This document shows, in pieces, positions 8,539 through 19,128 of a DNA stretch of 64,000 nucleotides; position 1 is the first letter of the stretch, and the number at the start of each line of letters is the position of its first letter. Source of the DNA: Mesorhizobium waimense (GTDB taxonomy: Bacteria; Pseudomonadota; Alphaproteobacteria; Rhizobiales; Rhizobiaceae). Both the position numbers and the translations under genes were made by a program. Where the stretch lies: assembly GCF_003601975.1 (NCBI RefSeq), contig NZ_QZWZ01000022.1, forward strand, positions 1 through 64,000, in the 5' to 3' direction. The notes under the pieces are model-generated. The model was not told where the DNA came from. It was given only the letters and a program-made list of their open reading frames with translations, and did no database searches.

Positions 8539-10067
8539 TCGCCTCTCGGATACCTTTTGTTCTCTTCGAGGTTGTCGAGGTTCATGTGGTTGCGCATGTA
8601 GCGCTCCGATGCCTTTTGCAGCGGCTGGAAATCCCAGGGGTAATAGGCGCCGTTGCGTAGCGCCGGATAGACGACCCAGCGGCGCGCCTGGCTTTCGCGC
8701 ACGGCGGCGTCGAAGCCGGCCATGTCCCAGCGCGCCCGGACCTTCTCCATGAATGCCGCCACCAGGGCCGCATTAGCCGGATCGTCGGCGAGGTTGTTTC
8801 GCTCGAGCGGATCGGCATTGAGATCGAACAATTGCGGCGGATCGAGCTCGCAATGGACGAACTTGTAGCGGCCGTCGCGGATCGCCACCAGTGGCGCGTA
8901 TGACCCTTCCGCCGCATACTCGATCAGCACAGGCGCGGTGCGCTGCCCGCCCTTGGTAAGCGGCAGCAGCGACTGGCCGTCGGTCCACGGAGCGATGGCG
9001 CCGATGTCGATGCCGGCGAGGTCGCACAGCGTCGGCGTTACGTCGAGGTTGGAGACCGGCGCTTTGATCAGTCCGGCCGGCACGCCCTTGCCGGCAATCA
9101 TCAGCGGCACCTGCACCGAGCCTTCGAAGAAGCTCATCTTGAACCACAGGCCACGCTCGCCGAGCATATCGCCATGGTCCGAGCAGAACAGGATGACGGT
9201 GTCGTCGAGCATGCGCGTGCGCTTGAGGACGTCCAGAAGCTCGCCGAGCTTGTCGTCGACATAGGAAATGTTGGCGAAATAGCCGCGCCGGGCGCGACGC
9301 ACCTGCTCGCGGGTGATGTCAAAGGACGAGTAATCGGAGGCGTGATAGAGCCGCTGCGAATGCGCATCCTGCTCGCCATGCGCGATGAATCCGGTCTCCG
9401 GATCGAGCGCCTGGCAGTGTTCGTAGAGATCCCAGTATTGCTTGCGCGCGACGTAAGGGTCGTGCGGATGCGAGAGCGAAACGGTGAGGCACCAGGGCCG
9501 ATGGTTCGCATCATCCTGCTCACGCGAAAGCTGATAGAGCTTCTGCGTGGCCAGGAAGACAACCTCGTCGTCATATTCCATCTGGTTGGTGGTCTCGGCG
9601 ACGCCGGCGCCGGTCACCGAGCCCATATTATGGTACCACCAGTCGATGCGCTCGCCGGGCTTGCGGTAGTCTGGAGTCCAGCCGAAATCAGCCGGATAGA
9701 TGTCGGTGGTCAAGCGCTCCTCGAAACCGTGCAACTGGTCCGGCCCGACGAAATGCATCTTGCCCGACAGGCAGGTGTAATAGCCGGCGGCGCGTAGATG
9801 ATGGGCGAAGGTCGGGATGGAAGACGCGAATTCGGCGGCATTGTCATAGACCCCGGTGCGCGACGGCAATTGCCCGCTCATGAACGAGGCGCGGCCCGGC
9901 GCGCAGAGCGGCGAGGCCGTATAGTTGTTCTTGAAGCGCGCCGAGCGGGCGGCAAGCGCCTTGAGGTGCGGCACATGCAGGAAGTCGCCCGGTCCATCGG
10001 GGAACAGCGTGCCGTTGAGCTGATCGACCATGACGATCAGGAAATTTGGCTTCTTCTCGCTTGTCAC
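8535..10067 (-). CDS. betC: Choline-sulfatase
   Basis: A 510-residue type I sulfatase that hydrolyses choline-O-sulfate to choline and sulfate. The formylglycine motif is present as SPLCAPGRASFMSG, with the modified Cys at about 55 in a C-x-P-x-R context; maturation would need a formylglycine-generating enzyme not seen in this window. Metal-binding residues appear near the N-terminus (MVDQLNG) and in FCSDHGDMLGERG. No signal peptide is visible, consistent with a cytoplasmic enzyme. Its start overlaps the betI stop by 4 bases. The C-terminal choline-sulfatase region (YYPWDFQPL) supports the specific assignment. Confidence 0.95.
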   Translation of the reverse strand: MTSEKKPNFLIVMVDQLNGTLFPDGPGDFLHVPHLKALAARSARFKNNYTASPLCAPGRASFMSGQLPSRTGVYDNAAEFASSIPTFAHHLRAAGYYTCLSGKMHFVGPDQLHGFEERLTTDIYPADFGWTPDYRKPGERIDWWYHNMGSVTGAGVAETTNQMEYDDEVVFLATQKLYQLSREQDDANHRPWCLTVSLSHPHDPYVARKQYWDLYEHCQALDPETGFIAHGEQDAHSQRLYHASDYSSFDITREQVRRARRGYFANISYVDDKLGELLDVLKRTRMLDDTVILFCSDHGDMLGERGLWFKMSFFEGSVQVPLMIAGKGVPAGLIKAPVSNLDVTPTLCDLAGIDIGAIAPWTDGQSLLPLTKGGQRTAPVLIEYAAEGSYAPLVAIRDGRYKFVHCELDPPQLFDLNADPLERNNLADDPANAALVAAFMEKVRARWDMAGFDAAVRESQARRWVVYPALRNGAYYPWDFQPLQKASERYMRNHMNLDNLEENKRYPRGE

Positions 10068-10654
10068 TGCTTCTGCCGCCCACCGAGTTTCGTTTCGAGA
10101 TAGTCCTCGACCAGCGCTATCGCCGTCGCGGCATCGGGCACGCCGTCCTTCAGCGCGCGCCTGATGTAGAGCCCGTCGATCAGCGCCGCTGTCGCTTCGG
10201 CGACGCGGTCGGCTTCGTTGCGCGGCAGGATGCCGGTCAGTCCGCTCAACAGGTTGGAATGCAGCCGCCGCGCGTAGACCTTGAGCAGCCGGCGAAGTGC
10301 CGACGATTTCTGCGCCTCGACATAGAAGGCGAGCCAGGCGGCGATGGTTTCCGGCTGGAACTGCAGATCGGAGAAGTTGACGGCCACCACCGCCGAAACA
10401 CGCTCGCGTGAGGTTTTGGCCGAACCCAGGGCGCGCAAAGTGTCGGCGGTCAGTTCGGCCAATATGTGCCGCATCGTCGCCAGCAAAAGCTCGTCCTTGA
10501 CACCGAAATAGTGATGGGCAAGTGCCGACGACACGCCTGCACGGCCGGCGATCTCCGACATGGTCACATCAAGAGAGCCGCGCTCGCCGATCGCCGAGAT
10601 CGTCGCGTCGATGAGCGCCCTGCGGCGCAATGGCTCCATTCCGATTTTCGGCAT
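10064..10654 (-). CDS. betI: TetR-type repressor of the bet operon
   Basis: A 196-residue TetR-family repressor. The N-terminus MPKIGMEPLRRRALIDATI is characteristic of BetI. The HTH covers roughly residues 25-55 (MSEIAGRAGVSSALAHHYFG). BetI represses choline-to-betaine genes and is released by choline. I chose the ATG at 10654 over the one at 10678 because the protein family starts with MPKxGMEP and GGGA lies just upstream. It heads the operon and overlaps betC by 4 bases. Confidence 0.93.
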   Translation of the reverse strand: MPKIGMEPLRRRALIDATISAIGERGSLDVTMSEIAGRAGVSSALAHHYFGVKDELLLATMRHILAELTADTLRALGSAKTSRERVSAVVAVNFSDLQFQPETIAAWLAFYVEAQKSSALRRLLKVYARRLHSNLLSGLTGILPRNEADRVAEATAALIDGLYIRRALKDGVPDAATAIALVEDYLETKLGGRQKQ

Positions 10655-10689
10655 TCTTGTTCCCGTTTCTTGCAGCATGATTATTTTTT

Positions 10690-10703
10690 ATTGACGGATC
10701 AAT
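10690..10703. promoter_or_regulatory. Candidate BetI operator
   Basis: The inverted repeat ATTGA-N4-TCAAT lies about 36 bases upstream of the betI start inside an AT-rich patch (10680-10717). Known BetI sites contain ATTGAA-type half-sites around the bet promoter, so this fits an autoregulatory operator. The repeat is visible; binding is inferred. Confidence 0.5.
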
Positions 10704-10780
10704 CAACAAAAAATCGACACAGAGTGTGCGCTGCACCAAGCGATTGTTCGGTTCCGGCCCTTCACGGATCAGTAGAAATG

Positions 10781-10809
10781 GTTCACACTTGAACAATGCT
10801 TGAACAGTG
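10781..10809. promoter_or_regulatory. Inverted plus tandem TTGAAC repeats upstream of the thiolase gene
   Basis: GTTCA-N4-TGAAC (10781-10794) overlaps a tandem direct repeat: CTTGAACAATG at 10788-10798 is followed immediately by CTTGAACAGTG at 10799-10809. The cluster ends about 45 bases before the thiolase start. It looks like a regulator binding site, but no cognate regulator is obvious next to it apart from BetI on the other strand. Confidence 0.4.
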
Positions 10810-10854
10810 CGCCGCTGCCAACGTGCTAGGCTGGCGCCGAGGATGGAGACCGCC

Positions 10855-12021
10855 ATGACCGCATGCATCGTCGGCTGGGCGCATTCGCGCTTCGGCAAGC
10901 TCGAAGGCGAGACGCTGGAGGGCCTGATCACCAAGGTTGCCGTCGACGCGCTCGACCATGCCGGCATCGGGCCGGACGATGTCGACGAGATCGTGCTCGG
11001 CCATTTCAACGCCGGCTTCTGCGCCCAGGATTTCACCGCAAGCCTTGTGCTGCAGGCCGACGATCGGCTGCGCTTCAAGCCGGCGACGCGGGTCGAAAAC
11101 GCCTGCGCCACCGGCTCGGCCGCGGTCAGGCAAGGCATCCGCGCCATCGACGCCAATGCGGCCCGCATCGTGCTGGTGGTCGGTGCCGAGCAGATGACGA
11201 CGACGCCCGGACCGGAGATCGGCAAGAACCTGCTGAAGGCATCCTACCTGCCGGAGGACGGCGAGACGCCGGCCGGTTTCGCCGGCGTCTTCGGCAAGAT
11301 CGCACAGGCCTATTTCCAGCGCTATGGCGACCAGTCGGACGCACTCGCCATGATCGCCGCCAAGAACCACAAGAACGGCGTCGACAATCCCTATGCGCAG
11401 ATGCGCAAGGATTTCGGCTACGAGTTCTGCCGCCAGGAGAGCGAGAAGAATCCCTTCGTCGCCGGCCCGCTGAAGCGCACCGACTGTTCGCTGGTATCCG
11501 ACGGTGCGGCCGCTCTGGTCCTGGCCGACACTTCGACAGCGCTCAAGATGCGCCGCGCCGTCGCCTTCCGCGCCAACGAGCATGTGCAGGATTTCCTGCC
11601 GATGTCGAAGCGCGACATCCTTGCCTTCGAGGGCTGCGAGCAGGCGTGGAACCAGGCGCTGAAAAAGGCCGGCGTCACGCTGGACGACCTCTCCTTCGTC
11701 GAGACGCATGACTGCTTCACCATCGCCGAACTGATCGAATATGAAGCGATGGGCCTGGCCAAGCCTGGCGAGGGCGCGAAACTGGCCCTGGACGGCACGA
11801 CGGCCAAGGACGGCCGGCTGCCGGTCAATCCCTCCGGCGGGCTGAAGGCCAAGGGCCACCCGATCGGCGCCACCGGCGTGTCGATGCATGTGTTGACCGC
11901 CATGCAGCTTGCCGGCGAGGCCGGCGGCATCCAGGTGCCGGGCGCCAAGCTCGGCGGCATTTTCAACATGGGCGGTGCCGCGGTCGCCAACTACGTTTCC
12001 ATTCTCGATCGGATCAGGTAG
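10855..12021 (+). CDS. Thiolase-family acetyl-CoA acyltransferase (SCP-x-like)
   Basis: A 388-residue thiolase-fold protein. The nucleophile Cys is at about 84 in ENACATGSAA. The catalytic His motifs are VETHDCFTIAE and GGLKAKGHPIGATG. The usual C-terminal CxG of degradative thiolases is absent, with NMGGAAVANY in its place, which is typical of the SCP-x/thiolase-like subgroup. I chose the ATG at 10855 (MTACIVGWAHS) over 10843 and the earlier ATG at 10807 because family members start with this strand. The asparaginase gene follows 28 bases later and is probably cotranscribed. The acyl-CoA substrate is unknown. Confidence 0.88.
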   Translation: MTACIVGWAHSRFGKLEGETLEGLITKVAVDALDHAGIGPDDVDEIVLGHFNAGFCAQDFTASLVLQADDRLRFKPATRVENACATGSAAVRQGIRAIDANAARIVLVVGAEQMTTTPGPEIGKNLLKASYLPEDGETPAGFAGVFGKIAQAYFQRYGDQSDALAMIAAKNHKNGVDNPYAQMRKDFGYEFCRQESEKNPFVAGPLKRTDCSLVSDGAAALVLADTSTALKMRRAVAFRANEHVQDFLPMSKRDILAFEGCEQAWNQALKKAGVTLDDLSFVETHDCFTIAELIEYEAMGLAKPGEGAKLALDGTTAKDGRLPVNPSGGLKAKGHPIGATGVSMHVLTAMQLAGEAGGIQVPGAKLGGIFNMGGAAVANYVSILDRIR

Positions 12022-12049
12022 AAGCGGCCCGCATTTCGCGGGTGATTTC

Positions 12050-13054
12050 ATGACAAATCCGGTTCTGGTCGAGGTTTTGCGCGGCGCGGTGGTCGAGAGC
12101 GGCCATCGCGGTGCGGTCGCCGTGTTCGATGCCGATGGCAAGCCGTTGCTGGAGCTCGGCGACACGGCGCGCCCGGTGTTTCCGCGCTCGGCGGTCAAGG
12201 CGATCCAGGCGCTGCCGCTGGTCGAAAGCGGCGCGGCCGATGCCTACGGATTCGGCGACCGGGAACTGGCACTCGCCTGCGCCTCGCATTCCGGAGAGCC
12301 TGCGCATGCCGAACTGGCTGACGCGATGTTGGCCAAAGCCGGCCTTGATCGGACCGCGCTCGAATGCGGCGCGCACTGGCCGATGGATCATGACGCGACG
12401 GTGGCACTTGCCCGTACCGGCGGCGTGCCGAACCCGCTGCACAACAACTGCTCCGGCAAGCATGCCGGCTTCCTTTGCACCTGCGTGCACACCGGCACCG
12501 CGCATCGCGGCTACGTCAAGGCGGGGCATGCCTTTCAGGAGATGGTCCGCGACGCCATGCAGGCGGTGACGGGTGCGGCCCATGATGTCGATCATTGCGG
12601 CACCGACGGCTGCTCGATCCCGACCTATGCCGTGCCACTGAAAAGCTTCGCGCTGGGCTTTGCCCGCATGGCGACCGGCGCTGGTTTCGAACCCGTACGC
12701 ACCAAGGCGGCGAAGCGGCTGTTTGCCGCCTGCATGGCCGAGCCCTTCCTCGTCGCCGGCACCGGCAGGGCCGATGTCGCGCTGATGCAGGCGGCACCGG
12801 GCCGGATATTCGTCAAGACCGGCGCCGAAGGCGTCTATTGCGCCGCCGTTCCGGAGCTTGGCCTGGGTATTGCGCTCAAATGCGACGACGGCGCCGGCCG
12901 TGCCGCCGAAGCCATGACCGCTGCCGTGCTGGCGAAGCTGCTGCGAGCCGATGAGGCGCTGGCGGCAAAGCTAACCGAACAGGCCAGTCCGGCGATCGGA
13001 AGCCGCATCGGCGCAAAGGTGGGTTCGCTCCGTCCCACGGCTGCGCTCAGCTGA
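12050..13054 (+). CDS. Type II-like (thermolabile, rhizobial-type) L-asparaginase
   Basis: A 334-residue protein of the asparaginase family found in Rhizobium etli and unlike the E. coli enzymes in sequence. The key motif HNNCSGKHAGFLCTC is present, together with the conserved ASHSGEP and FPRSAVKAIQALPL blocks. It hydrolyses L-asparagine to aspartate and ammonia in the cytoplasm. The ATG at 12050 sits 28 bases behind the thiolase stop. A short GC stem-loop (about 12028-12042) lies in the gap. Its 3' end overlaps the converging beta-helix gene by 8 bases. Confidence 0.9.
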   Translation: MTNPVLVEVLRGAVVESGHRGAVAVFDADGKPLLELGDTARPVFPRSAVKAIQALPLVESGAADAYGFGDRELALACASHSGEPAHAELADAMLAKAGLDRTALECGAHWPMDHDATVALARTGGVPNPLHNNCSGKHAGFLCTCVHTGTAHRGYVKAGHAFQEMVRDAMQAVTGAAHDVDHCGTDGCSIPTYAVPLKSFALGFARMATGAGFEPVRTKAAKRLFAACMAEPFLVAGTGRADVALMQAAPGRIFVKTGAEGVYCAAVPELGLGIALKCDDGAGRAAEAMTAAVLAKLLRADEALAAKLTEQASPAIGSRIGAKVGSLRPTAALS

Positions 13055-14423
13055 CGTGGTTGCGCTCGACGGTGAGATGCGCGTAGCCGGGGTCGCCTGA
13101 AGAGGCGAGGTCGCCGGTCGCCGGCTCAGCCCAGCGCTGACCGATGATGGCGCCATTTTTCGCGTCGTCGATGACATTGTCCGAGATGACTGCCGTTCCA
13201 GCGCCCTCTACGACGGACACGACGATGCCGGTTCCCGCCTTGCGGATGATGTTTCCCGTCGCCACGACATTGCGCAGATAAGCTCCCCAGCCGATCTGCA
13301 TACCGTAGAGCGGCGCGTTTTCCACGACATTGCCCGATACCGTGGTGTCGGCCTCAACGCTGATGCCGACGCCGAAGCCGGGCGCGTCGGCAGGGTAGGG
13401 GCCAGTGGTCGAGAGGTTGCGCACGATGTTGTTGGAGCACACCCCCATGCGACCGCCTTCGTTGAAATTGACGATCGAGATGCCGTTGGCGGCGCCATCG
13501 ACGATGTTGTTGCCGATGATCGCGCCTTCGAAGGAGAATTCGGAATAGAGCGCTGTCTCACCCGACCGCGAGCAGGTGTTGCCGCTAACCTGCAGATTGC
13601 TCGAACTGTTGGCGCGGATCGCCGAGAAGGCGCAATCCGAGACGATGTTGCCCGAAATGGCGACATTGCCGGCGCGAAAGGCGTTGATGCCGTTGCCGTT
13701 TTGGCCTGTGCCGCCGCTGCGGGCCTGGATGCGCTGGACGCGGTTTCCGCTGACGATGGTGCCGTCCTCCGCTTGCTGCCAGCGATGCACGAGGATGCCG
13801 CCATTGCCGCAGTCGGACACAGTATTGCCGGAGATTTCCAGGCCGCCGGCCTCGACCGAATAGATGCCTGCATCCGCCGCGCCCGATATGTCCGAACGCT
13901 CGATGCGGCCGGTCACATGCTCCAGCGCCAGACCGTTCTTGCCGCTACCGGTGACCTGGCAATTGTCGATGACGAGGTGGCCGACGCGGCGCAGGTCGAG
14001 CAGCCCTTGCGTATAATCCGCCATCCAGCGGTTGGCACCGTCGAACACCAGCCCGCTGAGCTCGATATGCTCGGCCTGCTCGGCCATCATCAGGTGGCCG
14101 TTACCGCCATAGACGATCCGCGTTGCGCCAGGCACACCGGAGAGCCTGATACGGGCCGGAAGCGTGAGGTTCGACACGACATAGGTTCCCGGCGGCAGGA
14201 ACACCGGCATGTCGCGCTTGGCGGCGTCACGCAGCAGCTTGGCGAAGGCCTTGCTTTGGTCGTCGACCGCACCGGGCTGCACGCCAAGCTCGGTGGCGTT
14301 GATCGAGCCGCGCATCGAGGCCTTCTCGATGCCGGGCAGGACTTTTGCCGAGGCCCTACCCAGCGCCAAGCCGATGACGGCAAAGCCGGCGGTTCCCGTG
14401 AGAAGTGTTCGTCTGTTCAACAT
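13047..14423 (-). CDS. Tat-exported parallel beta-helix repeat protein (TIGR03808-like)
   Basis: A 458-residue protein. The N-terminus has a twin-arginine signal (NRRTLLTG) followed by a hydrophobic stretch ending near ASA. A pectate-lyase-like start (NATELGVQPGAVDDQSKAF) is followed by many repeats of the ISGNxVSDC type (about residues 130-440), typical of right-handed beta-helices. This matches the uncharacterised TIGR03808 family of rhizobial Tat substrates. A polysaccharide-acting role is suggested by the fold but no catalytic residues can be assigned. I chose the ATG at 14423 because it places RR near the N-terminus. It converges with the asparaginase gene. Confidence 0.8.
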   Translation of the reverse strand: MLNRRTLLTGTAGFAVIGLALGRASAKVLPGIEKASMRGSINATELGVQPGAVDDQSKAFAKLLRDAAKRDMPVFLPPGTYVVSNLTLPARIRLSGVPGATRIVYGGNGHLMMAEQAEHIELSGLVFDGANRWMADYTQGLLDLRRVGHLVIDNCQVTGSGKNGLALEHVTGRIERSDISGAADAGIYSVEAGGLEISGNTVSDCGNGGILVHRWQQAEDGTIVSGNRVQRIQARSGGTGQNGNGINAFRAGNVAISGNIVSDCAFSAIRANSSSNLQVSGNTCSRSGETALYSEFSFEGAIIGNNIVDGAANGISIVNFNEGGRMGVCSNNIVRNLSTTGPYPADAPGFGVGISVEADTTVSGNVVENAPLYGMQIGWGAYLRNVVATGNIIRKAGTGIVVSVVEGAGTAVISDNVIDDAKNGAIIGQRWAEPATGDLASSGDPGYAHLTVERNHVS

Positions 14424-14542
14424 CGGCACAGATTCCAGGCGTTTGCCGCTCACATCGCAGGAATCGTGCCAGTCCGGTTCCGATCCGGCCGGAACGCAGG
14501 CAATGGCTTGTGAAGTCACTGCTACACGCCTAAGTTTGGCTT

Positions 14543-15016
14543 ATGAGCAGGGCCTTCACCCGCGAGGAAGACAGCGAAAACGCCATCGCCGGCATTGGCG
14601 AGCGGCCGGTCAGCCAGCACCGCAACCTGGTGACGGAGCGCGGTCTCGCGCTGATCGACTCTGAATTGGCGGAACTGCGCGATGAACTGGCAAAGGCCGA
14701 GAAAAGGGCCGACCGCGAGCGAATCGCGCTGATGTCGCGCGATCTGCGCTACTGGACTGCCAGGCGCGAAAGCGCCGAGCTATCCGTGCCGGAGCCGGGC
14801 AGTGACCTGGTTCGTTTCGGCATGGGCGTCACGCTGGAAGGCGATGACGGCAGGAAGGTGCACTGGAAGATCGTCGGCGAGGACGAGGCCGATCCCTCAA
14901 AGGGCAGCATTTCCCACGTCTCGCCGATGGCGGTGGCGCTGTTCGGCAAGAAGGTCGGTGACGTGGCAAGCGTCAACGGCAAGGAATGGGAAATCGTCAA
15001 GCTGTCGGACAGCTGA
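14543..15016 (+). CDS. GreA/GreB-family transcription elongation factor-like protein
   Basis: A 157-residue protein. The N-terminal half is a charged coiled-coil-like helix pair (LIDSELAELRDELAKAEKRA). The C-terminal half matches the GreA/GreB FKBP-like domain (VRFGMGVTLEGDDGRKVHWKIVGEDEAD, ending DVASVNGKEWEIVKL). Gre factors rescue backtracked RNA polymerase. The sequence is diverged from canonical GreA and may be a paralogue with another role. It is divergent from the beta-helix gene. Confidence 0.82.
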   Translation: MSRAFTREEDSENAIAGIGERPVSQHRNLVTERGLALIDSELAELRDELAKAEKRADRERIALMSRDLRYWTARRESAELSVPEPGSDLVRFGMGVTLEGDDGRKVHWKIVGEDEADPSKGSISHVSPMAVALFGKKVGDVASVNGKEWEIVKLSDS

Positions 15017-15031
15017 ACAATCAGTCGGCGT

Positions 15032-15286
15032 CTACTTTGCGAGCTTTTGCAGTGCGACCTGGTGTTTATCCATGACATCACGAGCGGCACTCATCTGCCG
15101 TTCGAAGCCATCGTCCACTGGTCTTGGAATGACACCATCATCAGTTTCGATGATCTGGAGCTGATCGCCCACTTGCAGATTCAAGCTGTCGAGCAGTTCC
15201 CGTGGCAAGATCACGGCTTCTGATCCGTCGTCGAGCTTGTGGATGATAGTCTTCACGGCAGTCACGCCCTTGGTTGCATTCCTCAT
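15032..15286 (-). CDS. AbrB/MazE-type antitoxin, orphan
   Basis: An 84-residue protein with a swapped-hairpin AbrB domain. The core is SEAVILPRELLDSLNLQVGDQLQIIET, the usual DNA-binding and dimer unit of MazE/PhD-like antitoxins. The C-terminal tail (SAARDVMDKHQVALQKLAK) resembles toxin-neutralising tails seen before Doc/Fic-type toxins. No toxin gene is adjacent on the same strand: the next reading frame downstream is the converging Gre gene. The true start could be internal near VKTIIHKL, about 10 residues in. Confidence 0.75.
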   Translation of the reverse strand: MRNATKGVTAVKTIIHKLDDGSEAVILPRELLDSLNLQVGDQLQIIETDDGVIPRPVDDGFERQMSAARDVMDKHQVALQKLAK

Positions 15287-15321
15287 TGTGGCACAACCTA
15301 TTTTAGCAATTCAGCGATGTT

Positions 15322-17441
<2,120 letters not shown>

Positions 17442-17445
<4 letters not shown>

Positions 17446-18884
17446 GATCCGGCTCCGATCGACTGGTCGATGCGGACCGGAAACAGCGGTTCGCAAACCG
17501 CCACGCCTTCGGTCAAGGCGGGCCGCCGCTCGGCCGGCAGCGTCTCGACCGGCCGCTCGGCGCCGGACCGGAACAGTGTCGTGCCGACGATCGCACGCTC
17601 GCCTGCCCGGTATGCGGCATTGCGCTTCGCGGACGCGGTCTGGACGCGATTCTGGATGTATCCCTGCTGCAGGCTGTTAAGCACCCCGCCCTCCGCCTCG
17701 ATCCGCTGGAATTCCTCCCAGGCGGCCGCGCACAAATCGGCGGTCAGCGCTTCGACGGCGCCCGAGCCACTGGCCGGGTCAGCGACATGGTCAATATGGC
17801 TTTCATTGGCCATGATCAGCTGCGTGTTGCGAGCGACACGACGGGCAAAGCCTGCCGGCAGTCCATGCGCGATCGTGTGCGGCAGGACGGAGATCGAATC
17901 AACGCCCCCGGCGGCCGCGGCGAAACCGGCGATCGCGTTGCGCAATATGTTCGTCTCCAGGTCGGCCGCGGTCATCATGCGGTAGGACGTCTCGGCATGG
18001 ATGCTGGCCGTCGAGGCCGGAATCGAGCAGGCTTCCTGGATTCGGGCCCACAGCCTGCGCAAGGCGCGGACCTTGGCCATCGACAGGAATTGGTCCTGGT
18101 CGACGCTGAGCGCGAAGCCGATATGGGGGGCGGCATAGACCAGCGGCTGGCGCGCCTGCTCGAACATCCTGAGATAGGAGACCGCCGAAGCCAGCATGGT
18201 GCCGAGTTCCTGCGCCTCAGTGGCGCCGGCATTGTGGAAGACGCGCCCGTCCGCTTCGAGCAGCACGCCCGGCACGCCCATCGAGAAGAAATGCGCCAGC
18301 GATTGCGGCATCGAGGCCTGCAGCGCTTCGATCGACATGCGCAGCCGGCCGGTGCCGGCGAAGATCGCCGCCGGATCGATGCCGAAGGACAGATTGAGCT
18401 TTGCCGGGTCGGAGCGCCGCTTGCCAAGGAACGCCACCAGCCAGTCGGCCACGGCACGGCTCCAGGGATGGGCGTCGATGCGGATCTGCACGCGGTTGAG
18501 CGGCACGCCGTCCAAAACCGTTTCCAGTGCCTCGGCCGTCCTCGGCAGACCGTAGCCGAAGGCATTCGGCGCGCCTTCGAAGACCAGTGACAGTCCGCTC
18601 GCGCCTTGCGCGACGTCTTCCAGAGCCTGTGCCTTGGCGCGGCCGATATCTGGATCGTCGATGCGCTGGCTGACGATCCATGCCGATTTGGGGTTTGCCC
18701 GCACCAATGGTTCCGCCGTAATCGAACGCTCGTAGAGCGGCTCGATGCGGATGCCGTCATCGGTGTGGGAAACGAGCTTGTCCTCGAAGGATCCGCCGGC
18801 AAGCGCCTTTTGCGCAAGCGCCAGCCACCGCTCCCGGTCGGGATTCGGAAGTTCAGCATCCTGGATCAAGGCACCGGCGCCCAT
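17442..18884 (-). CDS. Methylmalonyl-CoA mutase, small subunit
   Basis: A 480-residue protein homologous to the mutase catalytic barrel but lacking the DxHxxG cobalamin-binding motif, as expected for the non-catalytic subunit of heterodimeric enzymes. Recognisable blocks include MTAADLETNILRNAIAGFAA and ADPASGSGAVEALT. It precedes and overlaps the large-subunit gene by 4 bases. It is shorter than classical small subunits (about 600 residues), so the degenerate C-terminal domain is probably missing. Confidence 0.9.
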
Positions 18885-19128
18885 CCGCTCTCCTCGTTCT
18901 GTCGGCCGTATCAGCCGGGCCGCCAGTCTACGGTTCCCCGCCCGATATCACAATGCGGCATGCATCGGGCCACTGGGCGAACCACTAACCGATTGCCAAA
19001 CATGCGTAAAATCCGCAAGCTCCAAAAGGTCGATTTCGACGATGACCATTGTCGCTGGTGAACGGCGTCACTATACCTCCGGCGAGGCCCTTTGCTTCTA
19101 ACTGACCAGGTTTGCGGAGACCGGACAT

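Noticed and set aside
10783..12198. A 471-codon minus-strand frame opposite the thiolase gene
   Set aside because: It crosses the thiolase gene and the start of the asparaginase gene, has no motif, and is a composition shadow.
19002..19061. A 19-codon frame (starting MRKIRKLQKVDFDDDH) ahead of the HerA-like gene, considered as a leader peptide
   Set aside because: There is no attenuator hairpin after it, no regulatory codon run, and no convincing ribosome site.
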